Source: Emiliania huxleyi CCMP1516 (lineage: Eukaryota; Haptophyta; Isochrysidales; Noelaerhabdaceae). From it: a stretch of DNA of 64,000 nucleotides. Under the pieces are notes generated by a model. The model made no database searches, had not been told where the DNA came from, and saw only the letters and a program-made list of their open reading frames with translations. Shown piece by piece: positions 10,268 to 20,174 of this stretch (position 1 is the first letter of the stretch; each line of letters begins with the position of its first letter). The stretch is taken from NCBI RefSeq assembly GCF_000372725.1, contig NW_005201014.1, positions 220,029 to 284,028 of the forward strand, given 5' to 3'. The translations under genes were made by a program, and so were the position numbers.

Positions 10268-12505
10268 ATGGCCGGCGCAGCAAACCTCGCTGCCGCTGTC
10301 GCGTCCGGTGCGGACGTCACCACGGTCGAGCGGCTGCTGGCGGGCAATGCCGACATCTCTGCAGTGGCGGGTGAGAGGCGTGAGACAGCATTGCACTTTG
10401 CAGCACGGCGCGAGCCCAACCTCACCTCCATCCTCCTCTCCGCTGGTGCGTCGCTCGACTCTACCTGCACCGAGGGCTTCACGCCGCTTCACGCCGCAGC
10501 GCATGCCGGCGCCGCGCAGTGCCTGAGCATCCTCCTCGCTGCTCCCGGCGTAGAGGCTTGCGCACGGACGAGCCGCGGCGACTCCGCTCTGCATCTGGCC
10601 GCCATCTCAGGCAGCGGGGCGGCCGCGGCCCTCCTGCTCGATGCGGCGCCGGCGCTGCTCGACGATCGCAACACTGCGGGCTGGACCGCCCTAATGCTCG
10701 CCGCGGGATGCGCCCCGATCGGCTCTGATGCCGTGTGCACCCTCCTCGACAGCGGCGCGCGAGACGCCCCGCCCCGCCCTCCAGTCGACTCGCGATGGGT
10801 ATGCAGTTGTGAATGTCTGAGTATCGATTCGCTGCTCGCAGGTGCGCGAGACGCCCCGCCCCGCCCTCCCGTCGACTCGAACGCGATGCTGCTCGCTGCC
10901 AGTCGAGGCCATGCCGCCGCACTGCGGGCGCTGTTGCAGAGGCTGGTGGGCGGTGGCGCTGCCGCCGCCGCAAGCGCCACGCAGGCCGCCACAAGCGCGG
11001 GCGACACTCCTCTGCTGCTCGCCGCGCGAAGCGGTTGCGCCGGCAGCGTGCGTCTGCTGCTCCGCGCACATGCCGACGTGGCGGCTCGCAACGTGCACAG
11101 GCGCTCGGGCCGCGAGAGAGTCGCTACCGAATGAGCCGTTCCGGTGCCGAAGAGTGACGGGTTCCTCCTCAGGCTCGGCCCGCTGGACATGGCGGTGGAA
11201 GGCGCGTGCGAGCAGCAGGAAGATTGCGTGGGAAGGCACGAGCAAGTCCTGCGGATTCTGTTGGCAGCGGGCGCGGCGCCGGAGGAGGGCGTGCCGGCGC
11301 TGGACCGCCTCGCTGCCGCGCCCGCGCCGCTCTGCCGCCTGGTCTCGCTCGCCGCCACGCTGCGCAGGGCTGGTTTCGACACTGCCGCCGCCGCTCGCTC
11401 CGCCGATGTGCAGCGCCGTCCTGCCCTCGCCGCCGCGCTTCGCGCCCGGCGGCCGCCGCCGCTGCTGCTCGCACTGCGGTGTCCCATCGACGAGGCGCCT
11501 CCCTCGGCCATCACGGTGGAGGAGGGCCGCCCCCCTCTCCCCGCCGCGCACCTCGAGGGCCTTTCTCCGCGGGCCGGCGCTGGCGCGATCGCCAGATTTG
11601 CCGAGACCCGCCGCCTGAGTGGCTGTGAGTAGGCCCTCTCCTCGGGCCGGCGCTGGCGAGGGCGCGGAGGGGCGCGGGGCTGGCGGCGGACGACGCGTAC
11701 CGCGCGCAGCTGGAGGAGATCGCCGCTGCAGACGCCGTCGCGCTGGCGGGCGGCGCGCTGCGCAAGGCGCGGCGCTTTGTCCTCCTTACGTCTTGGGCCG
11801 CCGCCGGCGCGGCACTTCGTCCAAGCAGCGCAGAGGCGGGCGACGCGGTGAGAGGGGACGGCCGTCGAGCGCTCCCGGCAGGTGGCGTGTCAACCCCTCA
11901 CTCCCGCGCTTTCGTTCTTCACAGGCGAGGCTGGCCTTCGAGCGCAACGCCCGCGCGGTCCGCGCCCCGCTCGAACCAAGCGCAGAAAGTTGCGGCGGGG
12001 CTGCGGCGGGCGGCGGGGCGGCGGCGGGCGGCGGGGCTGCGGCGGGCGGCGGGGCCGTGGCGGGGGCGGCGGGGAGGCTGCGGCAGGCGGGGAGGGTGGA
12101 GGTGGGCGGGGCGGCGGGCACGGGTCGTGCCTCCGCCATCACCACTGAGCCGTGCCACTCCTCAACCAGGTGGGCGGCGTGGCGGAGGTGGTGGTGATGG
12201 AGCCACAGCCAGGCTGCTCGCAAGTGCACGAGCGCCACCTCGAGATGCTCTCTCAGCTCGGCGTCTGCGTCGAGGAGGAGGCGCGGGCGGCGGCGGAGAG
12301 GCCGTGGGCCGTCTACGCGGAGGATCTGGGCGAGGGGGGCGATTGTGGCGGCGGCGGCGGCGACTGCGGCGGCGGCGACGGCGCAGCGGTGGCGCAGTGC
12401 TACTCCCTCGACGCGCCACTCGTGCTGAACCACGTAGTGGAGGCTGCGGCCACCGGTCTGAGTGCAGCCTCGGCGGCGGACGAGGTCGAGGAGATGAGTA
12501 AGTGA
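10268..12505 (+). CDS. Ankyrin-repeat protein, six exons
   Basis: Model: 10268-10754, 10842-11094, 11173-11558, 11633-11847, 11925-12101, 12170-12505 (617 aa, phases agree at every junction). The N-terminal half has five to six ankyrin repeats, for example ETALHFAARREPNLTSILLSAG, FTPLHAAAHAGAAQCLSILL, DSALHLAAISGSGAAAALLL, DTPLLLAARSGCAGSVRLLL and GPLDMAVEG. The C-terminal half is Ala/Gly/Glu-rich with YRAQLEEIAAADAVALAGGAL and VVVMEPQPGCSQVHERHLEM, with no known domain. Introns 1-3 use GC donors and introns 4-5 use GT. The first 37 bases of intron 1 match the first 37 of exon 2 with two mismatches, and introns 3 and 5 show the same pattern. A consensus donor (GTAAGTG) overlaps the stop codon, so a further 3' exon is possible. 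Partner and function unknown. Confidence 0.8.
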
Positions 12506-12626
12506 TTTTTGGAGCATTTGCAAAGTACATGCTCGGACTACTCAGTACTCTCCGTTTCCGTCACGCTTCCGACACATGTGACAAGGTGGCACTTGGGATC
12601 CGCGGGGCGATGGGACGCGCAGCGGC

Positions 12627-13043
12627 CTAGGCCTCCTCCTTGTTCGTCTCCGTCGGCGCCTCGACCGTGGTCGCCTTCTTGGCCTCCAGCTCCGACTTGC
12701 CAACCTCCATCCCCTTGTTGAACTCCTCCGGCACCTGCTTGAGCTCGGCCGAGACCTTGCCCACGTCCTTGGCGAGCTTCTTGACCTGGTCCGGGCCAAG
12801 CACCAGCAGCGCTACGCCCGCTATTATCGCCAGCTCCGGCGCCCCCATCCCAAACAGGCCCATCGCCGGCGCCGGCGCACGCCGAGCAGTGGCGCGGGCC
12901 GCAGGCTGCGCGGGGGCGAAGAGCGACGAGGCAGCGGCGGGACGAGCGGCAGCGCCGGAGAGCACGACCGGCCGCGTCGGCAAGCGCAGGCCGGAAGCGA
13001 CGGCCACGAACAGCGCGAGCAGCAGTCTGAGCGCCCTGCTCAT
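12627..13043 (-). CDS. tatA: Plastid Sec-independent translocase subunit, TatA/B-like
   Basis: 138 aa from the ATG at 13043. A signal peptide (MSRALRLLLALFVAVASG) is followed by an Ala/Arg/Pro-rich transit-like stretch ending APAPA, the bipartite leader expected for a complex plastid. The mature protein, MGLFGMGAPELAIIAGVALL-VLGPDQVKKLAKDVGK, has the short N-terminal membrane helix, the hinge with GP and the amphipathic helix of TatA/Hcf106 proteins. The C-terminus is acidic and disordered. Its role would be thylakoid import of folded proteins driven by the proton gradient. TatA versus TatB (Hcf106) cannot be decided. The longer upstream frame (to 13238) runs through a dispersed-repeat fragment and is unlikely to be coding. 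Confidence 0.88.
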   Translation of the reverse strand: MSRALRLLLALFVAVASGLRLPTRPVVLSGAAARPAAASSLFAPAQPAARATARRAPAPAMGLFGMGAPELAIIAGVALLVLGPDQVKKLAKDVGKVSAELKQVPEEFNKGMEVGKSELEAKKATTVEAPTETNKEEA

Positions 13044-13075
13044 CGTGAGCTCGACGGAGATGAGAAGAAATCGTC

Positions 13076-13150
13076 GGCGGCTATTTCCTGCCGACTCCCT
13101 TGGGCTGTCCGTTTTCTTTCTTTCTTTTACTCGTGGTAGCGACGTAGAGG
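13076..13150 (-). repeat. Fragment of dispersed repeat B in the 5' flank
   Basis: Read on the minus strand it contains AAAGAAAGAAAGAAAACGGA and CAGCCCAAGGGAGTCGG. These match the core of the larger copies at 44470-44705 (minus) and 50765-51090 (plus). It lies 30 bp upstream of the TatA/B start codon. Confidence 0.6.
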
Positions 13151-13283
13151 CGCGCTCCATAGTCCTCCAGTGCGCCGCGTTGCCGCACACGTACGTGCCG
13201 CCGTTGAGCGCGCCGAGCTCGCTGATGCGCTCACTCACGCATCACACGTCACACAACCTCAAGGTCACCTGTCAAACTCCCCT

Positions 13284-14505
13284 TTAAACGCGCTCGGCCC
13301 TGCCAAACACAGACGAGAGAGAGAGAGAGAGAGGGCGAAACAGCCGCCAACATCAAAGAGGGAGAGGAAAGTACCGCGCCGTCCCCATCGGCGACACCGC
13401 CTCCCATACCTCCAACGCCGGGTCGTAACGCTCCACCAGGCAGTCGATATCTCCATCCTCATCGTTCTCCCCGCCCACAGCGTACAGCTTGCCGTCCAGC
13501 ACCGCCACAGAGAGGCGACTTCGAGCCGCCGCCATCGGCGCCACCGCCTCCCACACATTCATCGCAGGGTCGTACCGCTCGACTGAGCTGAGATTCTCCC
13601 CGCCCACAGCGTACAGCTTGCCGTCGAGCGCCGCCACGGCGTGAGAATACCGCGCCGTCGCCATCGGCGCCACCGCCTCCCACGCGTTTGTAGCAGGGTC
13701 GTACCGCTCGACCGAGGTGAGGTCGCCGCCGTTGGGGTTGTCGTCGCAGCCTCCCACCGCATACAGCTTGCCGTCGAGCACCGTCACAGCGAGCCCGTCC
13801 CGCTCCTCCCCCATCGGCGCCACCGCCTCCCACGCATCCAGCGCCGGATCGTACCGCTCCACCGAGCTGAGGATGCTTGCGTCGTCGTTGTAGCCTCCCA
13901 CAGCGTACAGCTTGTCCTCGAGCACCGCCGCGGCGGGAGCAAACCGCGCCGTCCCCATCGGAGCCACCGCCTCCCACGACTTCGCGGCCAAGTCGTACCG
14001 CTCCACCAGGTTGGATGTTGCGACGAAGTTGTCGGCCACACTCACGCCGCCCGCCGCGTACAGCTTGCCGTCGAGCACCGCCGTGCGGACATACCTTCGT
14101 TCCATTGGCATCGGCGCAACAGCCTCCTCCTCCCACTCATTCGTTGACGGGTCGTACCGCTCCAGCGAGCTGATGACGCGTCCAGCTCTGCCTTGGCCGC
14201 CTCACGAGCATGCGTGGCCGCTCGCGCTTCTTCAGCGTCTCCTTCCAGCCGCGGCGCCACGCGCGGCACGTCCCCTTGACGGCGTGCTCCTTGGTCGGCA
14301 GCTGGGCGAGGATGTGCGGGGCGAGGTCCGGCGAGAGGAGGACCTCGGAGAGCACCCACTCGGGCTGCTCCACGAGCCGAGCGGCGTGCTCCTCCGCCAC
14401 GCGCAGCGCGGCGTCGCTCCAGAGAGGCGCCTGCTCGTCGATGAAGGCGACGAGCTGCTCTGGTGAGAGGCCAGACAGGCGGGCGCCGATGCGGTGGGCG
14501 GCCAT
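13284..14505 (-). CDS. F-box-like/Kelch-repeat protein, three exons
   Basis: Model: 14505-14222, 14169-13375, 13299-13284 (364 aa). Exon 1 has an F-box-like helical block (LSPDLAPHILAQLPTKEHAVKGTCRAWR, residues about 57-85). Exon 2 encodes six Kelch blades of about 47 residues on the pattern SSVERYDP..NAWEAVAPM..AR....VAVLDGKLYAVGG. The paired glycines and the Tyr and Trp spacers are conserved. Exon 3 adds only AERV and a stop, reached through a 75-bp GT-AG intron with a (CT)n tract. The donor of intron 1 is ambiguous (14221 or 14227, both GC). By family, such proteins are substrate receptors of SCF ubiquitin ligases or actin-associated scaffolds. Exon repetition in the Kelch array suggests internal duplication. 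Confidence 0.85.
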
Positions 14506-14605
14506 CGATGTGAAGCTGGGGGATGTGAGCTGTGGGGGAGCAAAACTAGGCGCCTGCGTTTCTTTTCACAGTCGTTCTTCACACGGATATCGCGGAGCAG
14601 ATTGT

Positions 14606-14775
14606 GAATGAGCTTGCCAGCGGCGAGAGCGGTCGAGTGCACGGAGCTAAGTGCCTCGCCGTCCTCGCGGGAGTCGCTTAGGCGGCTCCAGTGGTGTACC
14701 TGTGTTAGTGCCAGTGCGCGCCAGTCCGGTGCCCAGTGTTGTGCGAGGGAGTTTTGTTGTAAAATTCTTTTCACA
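14606..14775 (+). repeat. Dispersed repeat family A, copy 2 (fullest 5' part)
   Basis: Near-identical to 5821-5985 from TGAATGAGCTTGCC through GTGCCAGTGCGCGCCAGTCC. It continues with the intact family tail GTGTTGTGCGAGGGAGTTTT and GTTGTAAAATTCTTTTCAC. It sits between two divergent genes. Confidence 0.85.
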
Positions 14776-15114
14776 GCCTTATTGAGAAGAAAATACCTCC
14801 TATGGCGCTGTGCGCTGGTCCCGCTTCCGCTTTCGGCGTCCTCGTGCGCCGTGCTCCGCCCCGCGCCGCTCGTCGCCAACACGAAGTGCTGCGATCGGGG
14901 GTGGCCCATTTCTTTTTTCTTTTCTTTTTTTGGGTCCTGTGGGCACCCTACGATCGGCCGCCGCCGCCTTCGCGCACGCGGCGCGACGCGCTGCAAATTG
15001 CGCTCCGGGCCTGGACCGTGGGCGCCGGTGCGGCCATCGCAGGCCTCGAGCCTCGTGCTACACAACACACACACCGACGACTACCTGACCCCCGTACTTC
15101 AGCAAAAGCACTTG

Positions 15115-15200
15115 GAGCACTTGGAGTGCAGTCAGTAACCTCACATCCAGGGCCGGGGAGCTGAGAAGCGCACCCAGCGGGCCGGATGATCGGGATCGGG
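15115..15200 (+). repeat. Short dispersed repeat shared with 8765-8850
   Basis: Both places read CAGGGCYGGGGAGCTRAGAA followed by GCGCACCCAGC and a GGACGA/GGATGA end. The copies are diverged but collinear over about 60-80 bp. The left part of this spacer (14776-15114) has no recognisable gene. Confidence 0.65.
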
Positions 15201-15321
15201 CTACGGGCTAGAGAGCCCTGACGCCTGGGCGATTTTTTCTCCTCCTCTCCAGCTCGCTCGTGCCACCGATCGTGTGGGCAGCGTGTGGGTGTGGCATTGC
15301 TCCGGGCTCCAACACCGCCAG

Positions 15322-16461
15322 ATGCGCCCGACTTTCATCGTCCTCGCGGCGCTACTGCAGCTCGCGCGGCCGCTCTCCTTCTCGGCCGGCCCGCGGCTCT
15401 CGCGCCGGCACCAGCAGCCAGGCATCCGCGTGGTGGCGATGGCGTCTGGGAGCGGCAGCGCGGCGAGGCGGCGGCGCGGGTCCGGAAGCCGCGAGGCGCG
15501 GAGGAAGGCGATCCAGCGCAACCTCGACGCGCCGCCCGAGCCCAAGCTCCCAGACGGTCCGCCCGAGGACGACCCGGCGACGCCGCTCGCGCTTGCGGCG
15601 GTGCGTGCCGGCGACGACAAGAAGGCGCAGGGGATATCCGCGCTGCGGGTGGGGCACCTGACGTCGGCGACGAGCTACTTTGTGACGATGCAGGGCAGCA
15701 GCCGAGCCCAGATCGACGCCATCGTTAAGAGCGTCGAGTCCGAGATGAGCGAGCGGTTTGGCCGCGTCGGCAGCCGGCAGGGCAAGGCCGGCAGCGGGTG
15801 GGTCTGCCTCGACTTTGACGAGGTCGTGGTGCACGTGTTTGCGCAGGCGGAGCGCGACTACTACGCGGTCGAGTCCTTCTGGGCGGGCGGTCAGCCTCTC
15901 GACCTCGCGGGCGTCGTGTCGCCAGAGGCACAAGACACTTCCGAGACTCTTCCACTCTTTCCACATTCCGAGACCCTTCCGCGACACGTCCGAGACCTTT
16001 CCCCGTGTCGTCAGGCGCCGGAGCCCGCAGCGCCCGCCGCCGACTGGTCGCTGGAGGACGACGACGACGACTGGTCACTGGCGGGCTGGGCCGCCGGCGA
16101 GGAGGACGGCTGGGCAGCGGGCGAGGAGGCGCCAGCCGGCGGCGGCGGTGTCGGCGGTGTCGGTGGCGACTCGGCGGTCGGAGGCTGGTCGCTGGGGAGC
16201 GAGGAAGACTGGTCGCTCGGAGAGGACGACTGGTCTGCGCCCGCCGCGCCAGAGGGTGGTGCGGGCGGTGTGGCGGAGGACGCCGCGCCCTCGCCCGCCG
16301 CCGCGACGACCGAGGAGGCGATGGAGGAGGCGGAGGAGGAGGCGGAGGAGGAGGCGGAGGAGGAGGCGGAGGATTGGGCTCTGGGCGACGATGCGCTGCG
16401 CGCGCTCGTTGATGGCGCGCTCGACGCGGGCGAGGGCGAGGAGGAGGATGAGCCGGAGTGA
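15322..16461 (+). CDS. rsfS: Ribosomal silencing factor RsfS/Iojap family, plastid-targeted
   Basis: From the ATG at 15322. A signal peptide (MRPTFIVLAALLQLARPLSF) plus a basic Arg/Ser stretch suggests plastid import. Residues about 95-195 match the RsfS domain: KKAQGISALRVGHLTSATSY-FV, SSRAQIDAIVKSVESEM, then GSGWVCLDFDEVVVHVFAQ and RDYYAVESFW. RsfS binds uL14 and blocks joining of ribosomal subunits. A 99-bp in-frame segment (15916-16014, GTGTCG...GTCAG) has intron ends and repetitive content. Removing it gives 346 aa, keeping it gives 379. The C-terminal 150 residues are an acidic low-complexity tail of DDDDWSL, GWAAGEE and EEAEEEAEE units, absent from bacterial RsfS. Confidence 0.87.
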   Translation: MRPTFIVLAALLQLARPLSFSAGPRLSRRHQQPGIRVVAMASGSGSAARRRRGSGSREARRKAIQRNLDAPPEPKLPDGPPEDDPATPLALAAVRAGDDKKAQGISALRVGHLTSATSYFVTMQGSSRAQIDAIVKSVESEMSERFGRVGSRQGKAGSGWVCLDFDEVVVHVFAQAERDYYAVESFWAGGQPLDLAGVVSPEAQDTSETLPLFPHSETLPRHVRDLSPCRQAPEPAAPAADWSLEDDDDDWSLAGWAAGEEDGWAAGEEAPAGGGGVGGVGGDSAVGGWSLGSEEDWSLGEDDWSAPAAPEGGAGGVAEDAAPSPAAATTEEAMEEAEEEAEEEAEEEAEDWALGDDALRALVDGALDAGEGEEEDEPE

Positions 16462-16837
16462 GCGGGCGCAGGGGGCGATGCGGCAAGGTATCGGCCCTGC
16501 GTGACCGTTACGTCCCGAAACGCTCAACGAACACAAAGGCCATCGGCCTCGCGTGTGTGCGTGTGTGTCGTGTGTGTGCTCGCTCTGGGACATACTTATT
16601 ACATATTGCAAGAAGAGATGTCCCTTCCTTTGTCACACTGTGCCCTGTGGGGGGGCCGCTGCGCGCTCGGTGGCGCTGGCGCCCCCCCCCCCCCCCCACG
16701 GCCACGAGCCACACGTCCGAGACTCGCACACTCGGAGCACGGAGGCGATACGGTAACCGCATCGGAAAAAGCGTGCAGGAGGGAGCGCGGGGAGCCGGGA
16801 CCCCAGCGAGAGGGCTTCGGGCGTGTGCGACACACTT
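16462..16837. other. Intergenic with a poly-C run
   Basis: Contains TG-rich sequence (16555-16580) and about 17 consecutive C at 16681-16697. No gene seen. Confidence 0.6.
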
Positions 16838-17199
16838 ACGACTGCAGCTGGCGCGCCGCACGCGCCAGCTTCTCCCTCGCCTTCACATAGATCATAGTCC
16901 GCGAACGACGAGGGCTTCGGGGAGAGCTCGGCGAGGTAGTCCTTGATGACGCAGCACTCGCTGTCATTCTCGACGCAGCCGCCCACACCGACATCCTCGG
17001 GGTCGCACTCGGCCGAGTCAAGGAACACCTCTCGAGCCACTGCTTTGCGAGGGCCTCGGTCTCGACGTACACGAGGAGGGGGAGGAAGTGCACTCCCACC
17101 TGCAGCAACGTGCCGCCTGCTCAGACCTATGAGAGCTGCGCTGTGCGCTAGATTTTCACCACGCCTCGAAGGCCTTCTAAAGGGCGGACCGGCTGCCAG

Positions 17200-19550
17200 C
17201 TGAGGGAGGGTGTAGAGGATGTAGAGTGTAGAGCGCTGTAGAGCTGTAGAGATGTAGAGCGCTGTAGAGCTGTAGAACTCTACATCCGCCGCGTGACGAA
17301 CTGCGTGCGTTGTAGAGCGATGTAGAGCGCGATTTTGCTGTAGAGTTTGTTGTAGAGGCTCTACAGCCAAACCGCCGGGAAGGCAGTGGCTTAAAGAGGT
17401 CGAGCCGCGCTAATGGGGTGTCTCCCAGCTTACTGGAGCTCTGATGGACGGCCCTGACTACACAGAGAGTCACTCTGACGGCACACAACACCCTATAACT
17501 GCGTCATGACCAGCCTGCCATACGTCGCCGGTGCCGCATTCGTCGCTGTGCTTCTTTAGCAGGCGGTGGACTGTCGGCTGCGAGGACGGTCGCATTTGCA
17601 CGAGGCGAGGCGAGCATTCAGGCGCATTGCATGCGCCATGACTCGCGCCAGCGCGTGCGGGAGCTCCTGGCCTGAGCGTTGAGTCCAAGCGAGTTGCGCT
17701 GGCCACTATCGGCTATCGCTACGCCGAGCCGAGCTGACGCGCCGAGGCGCCGGCCAGTCACAGCCGTGAGGCATGCCACAGCAGCAGAGGCACCTGCCAC
17801 CCATTGGGCGGGCAGACAGAAGGCCAGGGCAGCACTGGCAAGTGCAACGCGCCTCATGTCGGAGAGCGACCGTGCCTCGTTCGCGCTTATCATGTAGAGT
17901 TTGTTGTAGAGATTTCACGTTGTAGTCTGCTCAGAGGGGTGGTTGACGGGTTGAGGGTTGAGGCCCCCCCTCAACCATCTGGTTGACGGTTGAGACCCCC
18001 CGTCAACCCTTTAGTTGGGGGTTGAGGCCTCCGGGGCGTATTCACAGGCTCGCGCGTGATCACAAGATTGGAACAGCCCTGCCGCCAAAAAAATCGCTTC
18101 GCCTGCGGCGCGCTCTTGCGGTCCTCGTACCTTGAGCGCAATCCATAAGTAGGAGACGCTCACTGTCGCCATTCAGGCGCCTGATCCTTCAGCAAAGCGA
18201 TGGCCTACCAGGTACGAGTTCAGATGCGCGCCCGGCAGAAGACGCTTGTGCTGCCGCATGCAGTGGAATGCGCACAGAGAGCGGACGGCAAGAGAAGGCA
18301 AGGGAAGGAAGATAAACGGCTGGTGAAGCTCAGCTCACGGCGTAGTATTGCGGTCACTAACCATTCACGGCAAGAGTCACGGTGAATGCTGCCGCATAAA
18401 AGCAACAGAGTCGCGGTTGGCGCGATGGTCTTGTCGCGGTTATATAACGACTTGACGTTGCACACGGCCATAGACGCAGTATCTGTTTGGCGAGCCTCAA
18501 GCAGCGAAAGCAGGCGCGAGAAATTAATGTCAATCCTGAGATCTCAATTTTGGCGCTAGTTTCGTTTTCTGGTACATCATGACGACTTGGGTCTCATGTA
18601 GCTCTCGACGGCTCTTCGACGGCTCTTTCTGGTTGGATCAGACAGTGCTATCAGTCAACAACACAATGCCGAGAGCAGGGCGGCCTTCGAGCAGGGCGGC
18701 CTTCGAGGCAACTAAGTTCCTGCTGCATTTTTCATCGTACAACTTGATGGCGGGCGGACGTGTCGAGCATGGAAGGCGGCCATTGCTCAAACCTGTTCGA
18801 GTTGGCCTCCGGGAACAAGGGTGCGTGGCCGGCGCGGTCTGTTTCACGTGCAATAAGGGCAACGCCATCAAAATCGCGAACATGGGCCGACATGCCTCCG
18901 ACATTTCTCAGGGCTCGGACGGAAGCTCTGCAGACAGCCAGACCGCTCTGCGCGGTCGGACCGACTTTTTCAGACTTTGCTATTCTGGATACTGAGGGTA
19001 TGTGCTGCTAGATCTCACTGAGCTGAGCTCGTATCTGGCTTTGGTAAGCAGTTTTGAGTTCGGTAATGTCTCCGGAGACGGAGGGCCGCGTCCGCGGACG
19101 ACCATGACGTCGGCCGGGATCCCCCCGTGCGGGGGCCTTCGACGCGCCGTTTTTACGATACTTGCTTCAGCTACGTGCGTGAATGGGAGGTGTGATGCAG
19201 CATCCAGGCGTTAAAGAAGACGACATGAATGGTTCACAGAGAATGTGTGTTCAGACCTTTGCGCGGGGGGTGTGAACAGCCATTCCGCGTGGTTGATGGG
19301 TTGAAGGGGTCTGTCAACCACTTGGTTGAGGGTTGAGGCCTCTGTCAACCACGTGGTTGACAGTTGAGGCAATCGGCCTCAACCACCGCTCTGAGTAGAT
19401 TGTAGAGCGCCTCTACATCGCTCTACAACGCACGCAGTTCGTCACGCGGCGGATGTAGAGCTCTACAGCTCTACAGCGCTCCAGAGCGCTCTACAGCTCT
19501 ACAGCTCTACAGCGCTCTACACTCTACATCCTCTACACCCTCCCACACAG
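17200..19550. mobile_element. DNA transposon with long TIRs and 8-bp target duplication
   Basis: The ends are inverted copies of a long TGTAGAG-rich arm (about 150 bp). The left starts CTGAGGGAGGGTGTAGAGG, and the right, reversed, starts CTGTGTGGGAGGGTGTAGAG. Both are flanked by GCTGCCAG (17192-17199 and 19551-19558). The arms share a CGCCGCGTGACGAACTGCG block. No transposase frame is present. Without the nested insert it is about 870 bp. A second, truncated copy lies inverted at 40870-41607. Family unassigned; 8-bp duplications fit hAT-like elements. Confidence 0.85.
17926..19399. mobile_element. Nested transposon inside the larger element
   Basis: 1474 bp with ends TCTGCTCAGAGGGGTGGTTG (left) and, reversed, TCTACTCAGAGCGGTGGTTG (right), flanked by perfect TTGTAG on both sides. 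Subterminal parts are arrays of GGTTGAGGGTTGAGG-type units that can fold back. The related copy at 40.9 kb reads straight through the target (CTCTACAACGTG) without the insert, which is an empty-site confirmation. No transposase recognised in the interior; longest frames are featureless. Confidence 0.85.
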
Positions 19551-19893
19551 GCTGCCAGCGGCACTCGCCGTCGTTGAAGTCGAAATCGCCGTACTGGAGC
19601 CGGGCGCTCATCACGGCGCTTGCGTAGTCGGCACAGAGCGCCTCGTATTTGACATCCCAAGCTTCGCGCATGGACTCGCCCCCAAGTGGCCCAGCTGCCT
19701 TCACCGCCAGGGGAAGCGATGCGAGAAACTTCTTGGCGCCCCCATCGAGCGTGTGAGCGTCACGCCGTCTGATGTGGAGAGAGAGGGCCGCAAAATAGGA
19801 CGCACAGCTTGCTTGTCCGTTGGCTTATCGGATCCGCTTTTGGCGCCTTCTCTCTCTCATATACTGATATACACCTCTTTCTTCTGATGTGTG

Positions 19894-20066
<173 letters not shown>

Positions 20067-20174
20067 GTAACCATGTCCATGGAACATCGGCGTTGCTTCC
20101 ATCGTGTCACGGGAACTCACACCCCCAAACCCGGAGCTCGGAGCTCAAGGGGGTTTGGCTGGAAGATCTGAGCA

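Larger units (their letters stand above)
16838..19768 (-). pseudogene. Unknown gene split by a nested transposon
   Basis: Two coding pieces fit together once the transposon (17200-19550) is removed. Piece one (19768-19551) begins after a good acceptor (CTCCACATCAG) and encodes RRDAHTLDGGAKKFLASLPL...DFDFNDGECRWQP. After the transposon, the duplicated target and two more bases restore the codon at 17190. A GT-AG intron follows (17189-17100), then piece two, VGVHFLPLLVYVETEALAKQ, continues. In piece two the frame breaks after KQWLE: dropping the repeated GA at about 17035 gives EVFLDSAECDPEDVGVGGCV...CCVIKDYLAELSPKPSSF. The piece ends at a consensus donor, GTAAGTG, near 16840. No family recognised. 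With the insertion and the frame break, this copy is probably inactive unless the whole element is spliced out. Confidence 0.6.

Noticed and set aside
13044-13238. 65-residue extension of the TatA/B-like protein
   Set aside because: It runs through a dispersed-repeat fragment. The ATG at 13043 gives a better leader.
15916-16014. 33 residues of the RsfS protein as coding
   Set aside because: Left open, not firmly rejected: GT and AG ends, repeat-like content and exact divisibility by three make an intron more likely, but transcripts are needed.
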